From Enteractinococcus helveticum (lineage in GTDB: Bacteria > Actinomycetota > Actinomycetes > Actinomycetales > Micrococcaceae), in NCBI RefSeq assembly GCF_020742345.1, contig NZ_DYXC01000142.1, forward strand, positions 30,541 to 94,540: DNA of 64,000 bases, given 5' to 3'. This document shows positions 8,755 to 15,979 of the stretch, piece by piece. A program made the translations under genes and the position numbers. Below the pieces are notes generated by a model that worked only from the letters and a program-made list of their open reading frames with translations, ran no database searches and was not told where the DNA came from. Each line of letters begins with the position of its first letter. Position 1 is the stretch's first letter.

Positions 8755-9657
8755 CCGACCAATAAAAGCCGTTGAGAGCGCTGCGAAGGTAGATATTCGT
8801 TGACCCTCGTGAAGTTGCACCACGATGTCACCACATGGTGTTGACACATTCCACAAGCTCAGTTGGGTCAGTCCCGTCCACAGTTGGAAAGCAATTGTCG
8901 CAGTTGCTGCCGCCGTGCCCAGGTCAGAGACGCCATGAACTGCGGGGTGGTGCCGCAGTGCTAATTGGCCGATGCCCTCCACCATAAGCGGGTCGTGTGG
9001 CACAACGAAATTTACTCCGGTCGGTTCCGAAGCTTCTGGATCAATCGATGGGGCTTGTGCCAAGTCTATGCCCGCTAATTCTCCTAAAGACTCTACTGCT
9101 ACCGTGACGTGTAGGTTTTGAGCTCGGATACTCAAGCCTGGTCGTGGATCTGTTAGTCCTGCTGCCATGACTAAAGTGTCAGAGCCTGCTGCACTTGCAG
9201 TTTCGGGCATCTCGTATGACCATTGGCCAATATCAACACCTACATAGGCAGGGGTGTAAACCGTGGTAATTAGGCCTGACGAAGAGCTGAAGACGTGGTG
9301 CGACGTGTCTGCATTTGCTATCTTCTTCAGGGCTACCAATGCATAAGTTGCAACACGGGCTGCTTCTGTCAGGTGCTGCATCGGTGTTCCATCAGCCATC
9401 CAGGCTTCTAGACTAAGCGCTGGGCGCCCGTGTAGTGGTGGAGCCTCAGTAATCAGCACCACCCCAACAGCACCGACGCCAGTGGAACGATTGCACAGCC
9501 AAATAATATGTTCTGAGGTCAGTTCGAAGCGCTGGGTTGGTTCGTCAATGACAATCCAGTCGCCGGTCGGACCTGTGATTTTTATAAATTGCTCACCGAC
9601 TAAGTCTTCTCGCATGCCCTGTCGACGAACTTGCGGTGTGGACTGTGAAACGTTCAT
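8749..9657 (-). CDS. DapF homologue lacking both catalytic cysteines (degenerate diaminopimelate epimerase)
   Basis: The 302-residue protein aligns along its length with actinobacterial DapF and sits at the dapF position, between miaA and the methyltransferase. It keeps the scaffold: FIKITGPTGDWIVI at the start, VDIGQW, DPRPGLSI, VNFVVPHDPL, and a final domain ending in WNVSTPCGDIVVQL. The active-site signatures are gone. Where DapF has MCGNG the sequence reads HLTEA (Leu96 for Cys), and where it has ETxxCGTGA it reads VSDLGTAA (Leu246 for Cys). NPH has become NLH. With no cysteine acid/base pair it should not epimerise LL-diaminopimelate. It is open with no frameshift, which suggests a retained other role. 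Confidence 0.85.
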   Translation of the reverse strand: MNVSQSTPQVRRQGMREDLVGEQFIKITGPTGDWIVIDEPTQRFELTSEHIIWLCNRSTGVGAVGVVLITEAPPLHGRPALSLEAWMADGTPMQHLTEAARVATYALVALKKIANADTSHHVFSSSSGLITTVYTPAYVGVDIGQWSYEMPETASAAGSDTLVMAAGLTDPRPGLSIRAQNLHVTVAVESLGELAGIDLAQAPSIDPEASEPTGVNFVVPHDPLMVEGIGQLALRHHPAVHGVSDLGTAAATATIAFQLWTGLTQLSLWNVSTPCGDIVVQLHEGQRISTFAALSTAFIGRL

Positions 9658-9666
9658 GTCGTCAGC

Positions 9667-10578
9667 TTAGCTGGATTCTACGAGACGGATGATATCGGCC
9701 AGCGCATGGTCAGCTTGTGGATCGATCCAATGCACACGGGGGTCGGCCTTAAACCAGGTTTCTTGGCGGCGGGCGAACCGACGGGTAGAGACGATGGTCG
9801 AGTCGATAGCTTCTCGCAAACTGATTGCGCCACTGAGATGTTCCATCATTTGGCGATAGCCAATGGCGCGGGACGCTGTTGGCGCTAGTCCTAAGCCGTG
9901 GGCTTGTAAATTTTCTACTTCCTCGAGCCAACCGCTTTCTATCATGTTGTACACGCGTTGTTCTATGCGTTCGTGTAAGTGGGCACGGTCAATGCTCAGG
10001 CCAATTTGTACCACGGGAGGTAGCTCGGGGTGGTATTGGCGTTTGGGCATGAACGAGCTAAATGTTCGTCCAGTGAGTCGGTATACCTCTATGGCGCGAA
10101 TTATCCGACGGTTGTCCTGAAGACGCTGTGCTGATGCCTGGTCGACTCGCTGAAGCTCATCGAGGAGCGGTCCGATGCCTTCTTTTTCAACTTGTGTAGT
10201 GAGGTCTTGCCGCAGAGCGCGGTCAGTCGGTGGAAACTCAAGTGTGTCGAGGGCCGCCCGGACATACAGGCCTGAGCCTCCTGTCAAGATTGGCACCTGA
10301 GACCGTGCCCTAATCTCCTCAATGGTTGTTCGTGCCAACGTTTGAAAGGTAGCAACGCTGGCCTCAACCTGAAGGTCATAGATGTCCAACAGGTGGTGAG
10401 CAATCCCTTGGCGTTCTTCGACGGTAGCTTTGGCCGTGCCGATGTCCATACCTCGATAAAACTGCATGGCATCAGCATTGATGATCTCACCGCCAAGAAC
10501 CTTGGCCAAAGCAATCGCTAAGGCAGTCTTTCCTGTGGCGGTAGCCCCAACGAACGCTACAACGGGCTGCTTATCCAA
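9667..10578 (-). CDS. miaA: tRNA dimethylallyltransferase
   Basis: Transfers dimethylallyl from DMAPP to A37 of tRNAs that read UNN codons. The 303-residue protein opens with the P-loop FVGATATGKTALAI, then INADAMQFYRGMDIGTAK (D-S/A-xQ-Y region), HHLLDI, ILTGGSGLYVRA and a C-terminal AIGYRQ plus RRFARRQETWF. The start appears to be TTG at 10578, overlapping the miaB stop by 8 nt, so translation is likely coupled. Its product is the substrate for MiaB encoded just upstream. Confidence 0.96.
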   Translation of the reverse strand: MDKQPVVAFVGATATGKTALAIALAKVLGGEIINADAMQFYRGMDIGTAKATVEERQGIAHHLLDIYDLQVEASVATFQTLARTTIEEIRARSQVPILTGGSGLYVRAALDTLEFPPTDRALRQDLTTQVEKEGIGPLLDELQRVDQASAQRLQDNRRIIRAIEVYRLTGRTFSSFMPKRQYHPELPPVVQIGLSIDRAHLHERIEQRVYNMIESGWLEEVENLQAHGLGLAPTASRAIGYRQMMEHLSGAISLREAIDSTIVSTRRFARRQETWFKADPRVHWIDPQADHALADIIRLVESS

Positions 10579-12076
10579 TGCGCAAGCTTGGCAGTCCGAG
10601 GTTCACACCACCTGCTGGAGTACCGGTACCGGTACCGCAAGAGTCAGCCTGAGCTCGATCCCATGCATCCCCAGCACGTGAGGGTCGTAGATGGTACTGT
10701 TTGGCAGCTGTTGGATCAGCGATGAGGTGGTATGGATGTGATTCAGTAATGGGTACTGTTACGAAATCTCCAGGGCGCGGTGTTTGAGCACTTGCTGGGA
10801 TGCTGAAGTGAACCAGGCGGTTGTCAGGCGCCCGGCCGGTGAGGCGTCCGGTCTGTTCACCTCGACTACCGGCATCGTTTGTTACAAGCAGTTCTTGAGA
10901 TGTACCAACGAGTTTTGCAGATTCTTCTGCCGCGATGCGGTCTTGCAGTGCCACGAGCCGTTCAAAACGTTCTTGCACAACATCTTTTGGAATTTGATCT
11001 TCCATGTCCGCCGCGGGTGTTCCAGCTCGTGGGGAATATTGAAAGGTGTATGCCATCGAGAAACGTGAAGCTTCGACCACTTCGAGGGTTTGCTGAAAAT
11101 CAGCTTCAGTCTCGCCAGGAAAGCCAACGATAATATCTGTAGTCACCGCAGCGTGTGGGATGCGTTCGCGAACTTTCTCCAGGATCCCAAGGAAGCGCTT
11201 GGAACGATAGGATCTGCGCATGGCTTTTAAAATGGTGTCGGATCCCGATTGCAACGGCATATGCAATTGTGGCATCACGTTCGGTGTTTCGGCCATAGCA
11301 TCGATGACATCATCGGTAAATGAGGCTGGGTGCGGGCTAGTAAACCTGACTCGTTCCAGTCCCTCGATTTCACCGGTAGCGCGCAGGAGCTTAGAAAATG
11401 CTTGACGATCTCGAAACTCTACCCCGTATGTGTTGACGTTCTGTCCCAGAAGGGTAACTTCAACAGCGCCGTCGTCAACCAGCGCTTGAACTTCGGCCAG
11501 AATGTCTCCCGGTCGACGATCTTTTTCTTTTCCACGTAGCGACGGGACGATACAGAACGTACAAGTGTTGTTGCAGCCTACTGAAATAGACACCCAGCCT
11601 GAGTAACTAGACTCGCGCTTTGTAGGCAAAGTCGACGGGAACGTTTCTAGAGCCTCCAGGAGTTCGACCTGGGCCTCATTATTATGGCGTGACCGGTTCA
11701 AAAGAACTGGCAACGATCCGATATTATGTGTCCCAAACACGACATCAACCCAAGGTGCACGTTCGACAATCGTATCCTGGTCTTTTTGTGCAAGACACCC
11801 TCCAACGGCGATTTGCATGCTGGGGTGTTCGTCCTTTGTGACCTTGAGATTTCCCAGGTGACCGTAAAGCCGGTTTGCGGCATTTTCTCGAACTGCGCAC
11901 GTGTTAAATACAACGAGATCAGGAGTCGAATCGTCACTTGCAGGAACGTACCCGTTGGTTTCCAACAGTCCAGAAATGCGTTCTGAATCATGCACATTCA
12001 TTTGGCAACCGAACGTGCGGATTTCATACGAGCGTGGCGTTGCGATGTCGGCTACGGTTTCAGTCACGATATTCAT
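10571..12076 (-). CDS. miaB: tRNA-2-methylthio-N6-dimethylallyladenosine synthase
   Basis: Radical-SAM methylthiotransferase that adds the 2-methylthio group to i6A37. The 501-residue protein has the UPF0004 domain with three cluster cysteines (C24 in TFGCQMN, VVFNTCAVRENA, AVGGCLAQKD), the radical-SAM CNNTCTFCIVP motif, and a C-terminal TRAM domain (LVTNDAGSRGEQTGRLTGRA). The last 35 residues are a low-complexity tail containing a GTGTGT run encoded by three CGGTAC repeats. It starts one base after the recX stop, so recA-recX-miaB-miaA forms one tight run. Confidence 0.97.
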   Translation of the reverse strand: MNIVTETVADIATPRSYEIRTFGCQMNVHDSERISGLLETNGYVPASDDSTPDLVVFNTCAVRENAANRLYGHLGNLKVTKDEHPSMQIAVGGCLAQKDQDTIVERAPWVDVVFGTHNIGSLPVLLNRSRHNNEAQVELLEALETFPSTLPTKRESSYSGWVSISVGCNNTCTFCIVPSLRGKEKDRRPGDILAEVQALVDDGAVEVTLLGQNVNTYGVEFRDRQAFSKLLRATGEIEGLERVRFTSPHPASFTDDVIDAMAETPNVMPQLHMPLQSGSDTILKAMRRSYRSKRFLGILEKVRERIPHAAVTTDIIVGFPGETEADFQQTLEVVEASRFSMAYTFQYSPRAGTPAADMEDQIPKDVVQERFERLVALQDRIAAEESAKLVGTSQELLVTNDAGSRGEQTGRLTGRAPDNRLVHFSIPASAQTPRPGDFVTVPITESHPYHLIADPTAAKQYHLRPSRAGDAWDRAQADSCGTGTGTPAGGVNLGLPSLRIG

Positions 12077-12077
12077 T

Positions 12078-12614
12078 TCATTCGTCTAGGGGGTCAAGGT
12101 CAACGGCATCCAAAGCACTAGTGACTACGTTGAATGCCACGCCTGGCACATACCCTTTTCTGGAGAGCATGCCAACCAGGCGTCGCACTATTCTATCGCG
12201 TTGCTGACGCGATTCTGGATCTGTTGAAGCAGGCACCTTTGTCCGAGACAATTTCCGCATAACCAAATCATAAGCAGCTGTCCATTCGTCCTCGTCCGAG
12301 ACCTGCTCGAGCGCTACGGCAGCCAGATCATCAGCAATGCCACGCTGACGCAATTCCATGCTTAAGGCCCTGCGCGCCAGGCCCTTCGAACGGTGCCGTG
12401 AACGGACCCAGCTTTCGGCAAATGCCGCATCATCTATGAGTTCGACTTCTTCGAAACGGTCGAGCACCTCTTCAACCACGTTGTCAGCGATTTCTCGGCT
12501 CCGAAGTTTTTCGGCAAGTTGATGCCGAGTTTTCGGTGCAGCTGACAGTTGGCGCAACGCAATATTGCGCGCAGCTTGGTGCTGGTCCGTTTCGAGATCG
12601 TCTTGATCATTCAT
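12078..12614 (-). CDS. recX: Regulatory protein RecX
   Basis: RecX caps RecA filaments and moderates RecA activity. The 178-residue, highly helical protein has the family's repeated three-helix pattern: AARNIALRQLSAAPKTRHQLAEKL, then LIDDAAFAESWVRSRH and KGLARRALSMELRQRGI. It starts 5 nt after the recA stop and ends 1 nt before miaB. This arrangement with recA is typical of actinobacteria. Confidence 0.95.
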   Translation of the reverse strand: MNDQDDLETDQHQAARNIALRQLSAAPKTRHQLAEKLRSREIADNVVEEVLDRFEEVELIDDAAFAESWVRSRHRSKGLARRALSMELRQRGIADDLAAVALEQVSDEDEWTAAYDLVMRKLSRTKVPASTDPESRQQRDRIVRRLVGMLSRKGYVPGVAFNVVTSALDAVDLDPLDE

Positions 12615-12619
12615 AGAAT

Positions 12620-13669
12620 TTAGGCATCCTCAACGGCTTTCAATGCAACTTCTTCGTCTTCCTCTTCCACATTGGTTCCAATGCCCAGAGCGGCCTTAAT
12701 GCGATCTTCAATCTCAACTGCTAAATCTGGATTGTCTTTGAGGAATCGGCGAGAATTCTCTTTACCTTGACCGAGCTGATCACCATCGTAGGTGTACCAC
12801 GCACCGGACTTGCGAACGATGTTGTGTTCCACGCCCATATCCAGCAGACCACCTTCGCGGGAGATTCCTTCACCGTAAAGAATGTCGAATTCAGCCTGCT
12901 TAAATGGTGGAGCCATCTTGTTCTTGACGATCTTGGCTCGCGTACGGTTGCCAACAGGCTCGCCGGCTTGTTTCAGTGTCTCAATGCGGCGAATGTCAAT
13001 ACGAACGGAAGCATAGAATTTCAATGCTTTACCGCCAGTGGTAGTTTCCGGCGAACCAAAAAATACACCAATTTTTTCACGTAACTGGTTGATAAAGATG
13101 GCAGTAGTCTTGGACTGTGCAAGGCGGCCAGTGATCTTTCGTAGCGCCTGGGACATAAGTCGCGCTTGAAGACCTACGTGACTATCCCCCATTTCCCCTT
13201 CGATTTCGGCTCGTGGAACGAGTGCGGCCACCGAGTCGATAACAACGATGTCAAGTGCGCCGGATCCGACGAGCATATCCATAATTTCAAGTGCTTGTTC
13301 ACCGGTGTCAGGCTGTGAGACAAGCAGCGCGTCAGTGTCGACACCAAGCTTCTTGGCATATTCAGGATCAAGTGCGTGTTCAGCATCGATGAATGCAGCA
13401 ATACCACCCTGGCGCTGAGCCGCTGCTACAGCGTGCAACGCAATAGTCGTCTTACCCGACGACTCTGGGCCATAGACTTCTACCACACGACCGCGTGGTA
13501 AGCCACCAATCCCTAAAGCAACATCGAGGGCAACCGAACCGGTCGGAATGACTTCAATGGGCGTCCGAACTTCGTCCCCCAGACGCATGATTGAACCTTT
13601 GCCGTAGCTCTTGTCAATTTGCGCAAGGGCTGCCTCAAGGGCTTTTTCGCGATTTGAATCTGAAGACAT
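12620..13669 (-). CDS. recA: Recombinase RecA
   Basis: DNA strand-exchange ATPase. The 349-residue protein has Walker A GPESSGKTT (about 67-75), IDAEHALD, Walker B LDIVVIDSVAAL, the L1 and L2 regions (GEMGDSHVGLQAR; NQLREKIGVFFGSPETTTGG) and KAKIVKNKMAPPFK-like core. The ATG at 13669 has AAGGAG 7 nt upstream and matches the family N-terminus; an in-frame ATG 12 codons upstream has none. No GAAC-N4-GTTC LexA box is visible between 13670 and 13886, so control may not be by a classical SOS box. A perfect DnaA box lies about 140 nt upstream. Confidence 0.98.
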   Translation of the reverse strand: MSSDSNREKALEAALAQIDKSYGKGSIMRLGDEVRTPIEVIPTGSVALDVALGIGGLPRGRVVEVYGPESSGKTTIALHAVAAAQRQGGIAAFIDAEHALDPEYAKKLGVDTDALLVSQPDTGEQALEIMDMLVGSGALDIVVIDSVAALVPRAEIEGEMGDSHVGLQARLMSQALRKITGRLAQSKTTAIFINQLREKIGVFFGSPETTTGGKALKFYASVRIDIRRIETLKQAGEPVGNRTRAKIVKNKMAPPFKQAEFDILYGEGISREGGLLDMGVEHNIVRKSGAWYTYDGDQLGQGKENSRRFLKDNPDLAVEIEDRIKAALGIGTNVEEEDEEVALKAVEDA

Positions 13670-13809
13670 TCGTCTACTCCTTGAATTGTTAATGACAAGT
13701 CTCACGACCTGCTGTCATGCTCCAAAGTCTATGATGTCGCACGGACACGATAAGCCGCACAAAACACCTTGTGGAAAACTGCGTGAAACAAGAGCATTTA
13801 ACGGCAACC

Positions 13810-13818
13810 TGTGGATAA
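13810..13818 (-). promoter_or_regulatory. Perfect DnaA box (TTATCCACA) upstream of recA
   Basis: The minus strand reads TTATCCACA here, the consensus DnaA box. A one-mismatch copy, TTTTCCACA, lies about 40 bp closer to recA at about 13769-13777. The surrounding 200 bp holds the recA promoter region. Binding by DnaA is inference, and a single 9-mer can arise by chance. Confidence 0.4.
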
Positions 13819-13886
13819 ATTTTACCGCCTTTGGGCAAAGCATTCGAGCCCAGCGTGATGTGTGTCGGACTCTCACCAAGCCCCGG

Positions 13887-14117
13887 CTAAAACGTATCAG
13901 TATCTCGAGGGGCTTTATCTTTCCCTAAGCGACGTTCCGTCGGAATGTCGTGTAAGTCGCATACGGCCTGCCAGATAACCCTTGCGTCTATACCTGCTGA
14001 TAAAGCCTCTTGGGCGGTTGCTTTCAGGCCTGGCAATTCTAATGATGATGCGATGACACCAGCATTGGCTGAACCGAATTCATCTTCTAGCAGGGCCCAG
14101 AATTGGGAATGTCGCAC
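13887..14117 (-). CDS. DUF3046 domain protein
   Basis: A 76-residue protein with MRHSQFWALLEDEFG at the start and the segment VIWQAVCDLHDIPTERRLGKD at the end, which is the DUF3046 signature. The family is confined to actinobacteria and is usually encoded just upstream of recA, as here. Function is unknown. The start is GTG at 14117 with GAGGA 5 nt before it. There is no paralogue in the window. Confidence 0.88.
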   Translation of the reverse strand: MRHSQFWALLEDEFGSANAGVIASSLELPGLKATAQEALSAGIDARVIWQAVCDLHDIPTERRLGKDKAPRDTDTF

Positions 14118-14150
14118 GAATGTCCTCAGTTAGGGATAAGGAAAGTAAAA

Positions 14151-14186
14151 GCCGTAAGCCTCATACAATCGTACGAGGCCTACGGC
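14151..14186 (-). terminator. Rho-independent terminator of the ClgR-type gene
   Basis: An imperfect 15-16 bp inverted repeat (GCCGTAAGCCTCATAC and GTACGAGGCCTACGGC) around an AATC loop. On the minus strand it is followed by TTTTACTTTCC. It lies 34 nt after the stop of the regulator gene at 14220. Confidence 0.75.
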
Positions 14187-14219
14187 CTGGTTCAAAGCTT
14201 ATGAACGCCGACAGGTTAA

Positions 14220-14561
14220 CTAGCGTTTTGCTAAATGGTCGCCACGGTTATATCCGTGACCCTGCTGTTGCTGCTTGGCGTAACGGTGGGCAAGTTCAGC
14301 CGGAATAGTATCTGGAATCTGAACCGCCTCCTCTACTGCAATACGATCTGACACTTCACGAAGCATAACCGACAGTGGAATATCCAGTGCTGCGGTGATG
14401 GCACTGAGGAGTTCGGAAGAAGCTTCCTTTTGGCCACGTTCAACTTCGGAGAGATAGCCCAATGAAACGCGTGCATCGTGTGAGACCTCGCGAAGGGTTC
14501 GACCCTGGCGCTGGCGAACGTCACGAAGGACATACCCAATCTCTTCACGCAGCACGGGCAT
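14220..14561 (-). CDS. clgR: ClgR-type XRE family transcriptional regulator
   Basis: Helix-turn-helix regulator; ClgR activates clp protease and, in corynebacteria, recA/recX-region genes. The 113-residue protein opens MPVLREEIGYVLRDVRQRQG and contains the HTH with RTLREVSHDARVSLGYLSEVERGQKEAS, almost the ClgR consensus, then LMLREVSDRIA. The ATG at 14561 has AAGGAG 6 nt upstream and begins where known ClgR proteins begin; an upstream ATG at 14657 would add 32 unlike residues. The tail QQQQGHGYNRGDHL is low complexity. It lies between cinA and DUF3046, the standard place. Confidence 0.9.
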   Translation of the reverse strand: MPVLREEIGYVLRDVRQRQGRTLREVSHDARVSLGYLSEVERGQKEASSELLSAITAALDIPLSVMLREVSDRIAVEEAVQIPDTIPAELAHRYAKQQQQGHGYNRGDHLAKR

Positions 14562-14873
14562 GGTGGGCTCCTTGGCTTCGTTCTGCTGGTTCATTGTTTC
14601 GCCAGCCTTCAGCCAGCGAGTCACGCCATTTACAACAACGGGTTCTCTCATCATCATTAACCACCATCTCTTGTATAAATTCTGAATCCCTACTGAGAAG
14701 CGGAACTCAAAGACCTTCCACCATTAGACAACGCTCCTGTTGTCGAATTTGTTCCCGGATGGATCAATTTTTTATAAATTTTTCCCAAAATACCCGTTTT
14801 TGTGATATAAAGCACGTTTTTTGTAATAAATTTCGGCGACTTTTCTCACAGACGTTCTTGACGCCACCAGTTT
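14562..14873 (-). promoter_or_regulatory. AT-rich intergenic region upstream of clgR
   Basis: About 310 bp without a convincing gene. The part from 14755 to 14850 is markedly richer in A/T than the window around it, with runs such as TTTTTTATAAATTTTT, and probably holds the clgR promoter. A short inverted repeat ACAAC-N6-GTTGT lies near 14730. A ClgR operator consensus was looked for but not seen. Confidence 0.4.
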
Positions 14874-15368
14874 TTAGTTGTTCTGTGCTAACCATTCTCC
14901 CACGAGCCGTAAGCTCGCTGCCACTGCAGCTCGTCGTATTTGGTCGCGATTGCCCTCCAAACGCAGTAATCGCGCAGTCAACTGTTCGGCTGTCGATAGT
15001 GCGATGAAAACGATACCGACAGCTTTTCCTTCAGACGGTTCAGGTCCGGCCACCCCGGTGGTGGAAATTCCGATATCTGCTCGAAAGCGGCCCCGGGCAC
15101 CCTTGGCCATCTGTTTTGCCGTTTCGGCGTCCACGGCGCCACGTGCAGCTAAGGTGTCGGCCGACACCCCGAGTAAGCGGTGCTTGATGCCATTGTTATA
15201 CGCAATAACACCACCTTGCAGTACTGCAGAAGCCCCAGGCACGTCGGCCAATGTTGAACTCAACATCCCGGCGGTTAATGACTCAGCCGTGGCGATAGTC
15301 AAATCTCTTTGTTTCAACTGTGCAACAATGTCGTGTGCGCTGACGTTTGAAGGACTAGAAGCGTTCAT
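14874..15368 (-). CDS. cinA: CinA family nicotinamide-nucleotide amidohydrolase (PncC)
   Basis: A 164-residue protein equal to the C-terminal (PncC) domain of CinA, which deamidates NMN to nicotinate mononucleotide in pyridine nucleotide salvage. Signatures are TIATAESLTAGMLSSTLADVPGAS, the GGVIAYNNGIKHRLLGV segment and GISTTGVAGPEPSEGKAVG. The ATG at 15368 fits the domain start; an upstream frame would overlap pgsA and lacks conservation. It follows pgsA by 11 nt in the ftsK-pgsA-cinA run. Confidence 0.93.
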   Translation of the reverse strand: MNASSPSNVSAHDIVAQLKQRDLTIATAESLTAGMLSSTLADVPGASAVLQGGVIAYNNGIKHRLLGVSADTLAARGAVDAETAKQMAKGARGRFRADIGISTTGVAGPEPSEGKAVGIVFIALSTAEQLTARLLRLEGNRDQIRRAAVAASLRLVGEWLAQNN

Positions 15369-15379
15369 ACAGATGGGTT

Positions 15380-15979
15380 CTATTCGTCGAGGGTCGGTTC
15401 TTCTTTCGGGGCACGGATGGCTTTTATCACATAATCTACACCTGTGACTAGTGTCACCGCCATGGCTGCTAGGACCAGCACCCAGCCCAACCAAAGCCAC
15501 CAGGTGCCGACAAACGTCGACAATGGCAGCAGTAGTATCAGGATGGCTGCGGTTTGCAGCACGGTTTTGATCTTTCCGCCACGGCTAGCGGGCATGACAC
15601 GTGTGCGAAGCATGGCGATTCGCATCAAGGTGATGCCCCATTCGCGCAGCAGAATGACGATAGTGATCCACCACCAGATTTCACCAAGCAGGGACATGGT
15701 GATCCATGCTGCACCGGTCAGGAACTTATCGGCAATCGGGTCAGCGATCTTGCCGAAGTTGGTGACGATACCTCGTGACCGTGCAATATCGCCGTCGAGT
15801 TTGTCGGTGTACATTGCAACAGCGAAGATGGCCACTGCGACCCAACGAGCCGGCATGGAGTCTCCACCGAAGGTACCAGAATCCCACAGCATCCAGATGA
15901 AAAATGGAACCAGCAGAATCCGAAGCGTGGTCAACGCATTGGGAAGATTCCAAGAACTTATCTGCCCGTTAGTTGCCAT
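15380..15979 (-). CDS. pgsA: CDP-diacylglycerol-glycerol-3-phosphate 3-phosphatidyltransferase
   Basis: Integral membrane enzyme for phosphatidylglycerol phosphate synthesis. The 199-residue protein has the CDP-alcohol phosphotransferase motif D-x2-DG-x2-AR-x8-G-x3-D-x3-D, here starting at TDKLDGDIARSRG and ending ADPIADK, with about five hydrophobic helices. It overlaps the ftsK stop by 22 nt. A second member of the superfamily is encoded at 52640-53305. Confidence 0.93.
   Translation of the reverse strand: MATNGQISSWNLPNALTTLRILLVPFFIWMLWDSGTFGGDSMPARWVAVAIFAVAMYTDKLDGDIARSRGIVTNFGKIADPIADKFLTGAAWITMSLLGEIWWWITIVILLREWGITLMRIAMLRTRVMPASRGGKIKTVLQTAAILILLLPLSTFVGTWWLWLGWVLVLAAMAVTLVTGVDYVIKAIRAPKEEPTLDE

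Noticed and set aside
10618..10640. CGGTAC triplicate repeat as a regulatory repeat.
   Set aside because: It lies within the miaB C-terminal tail and encodes a GTGT run; only three units.
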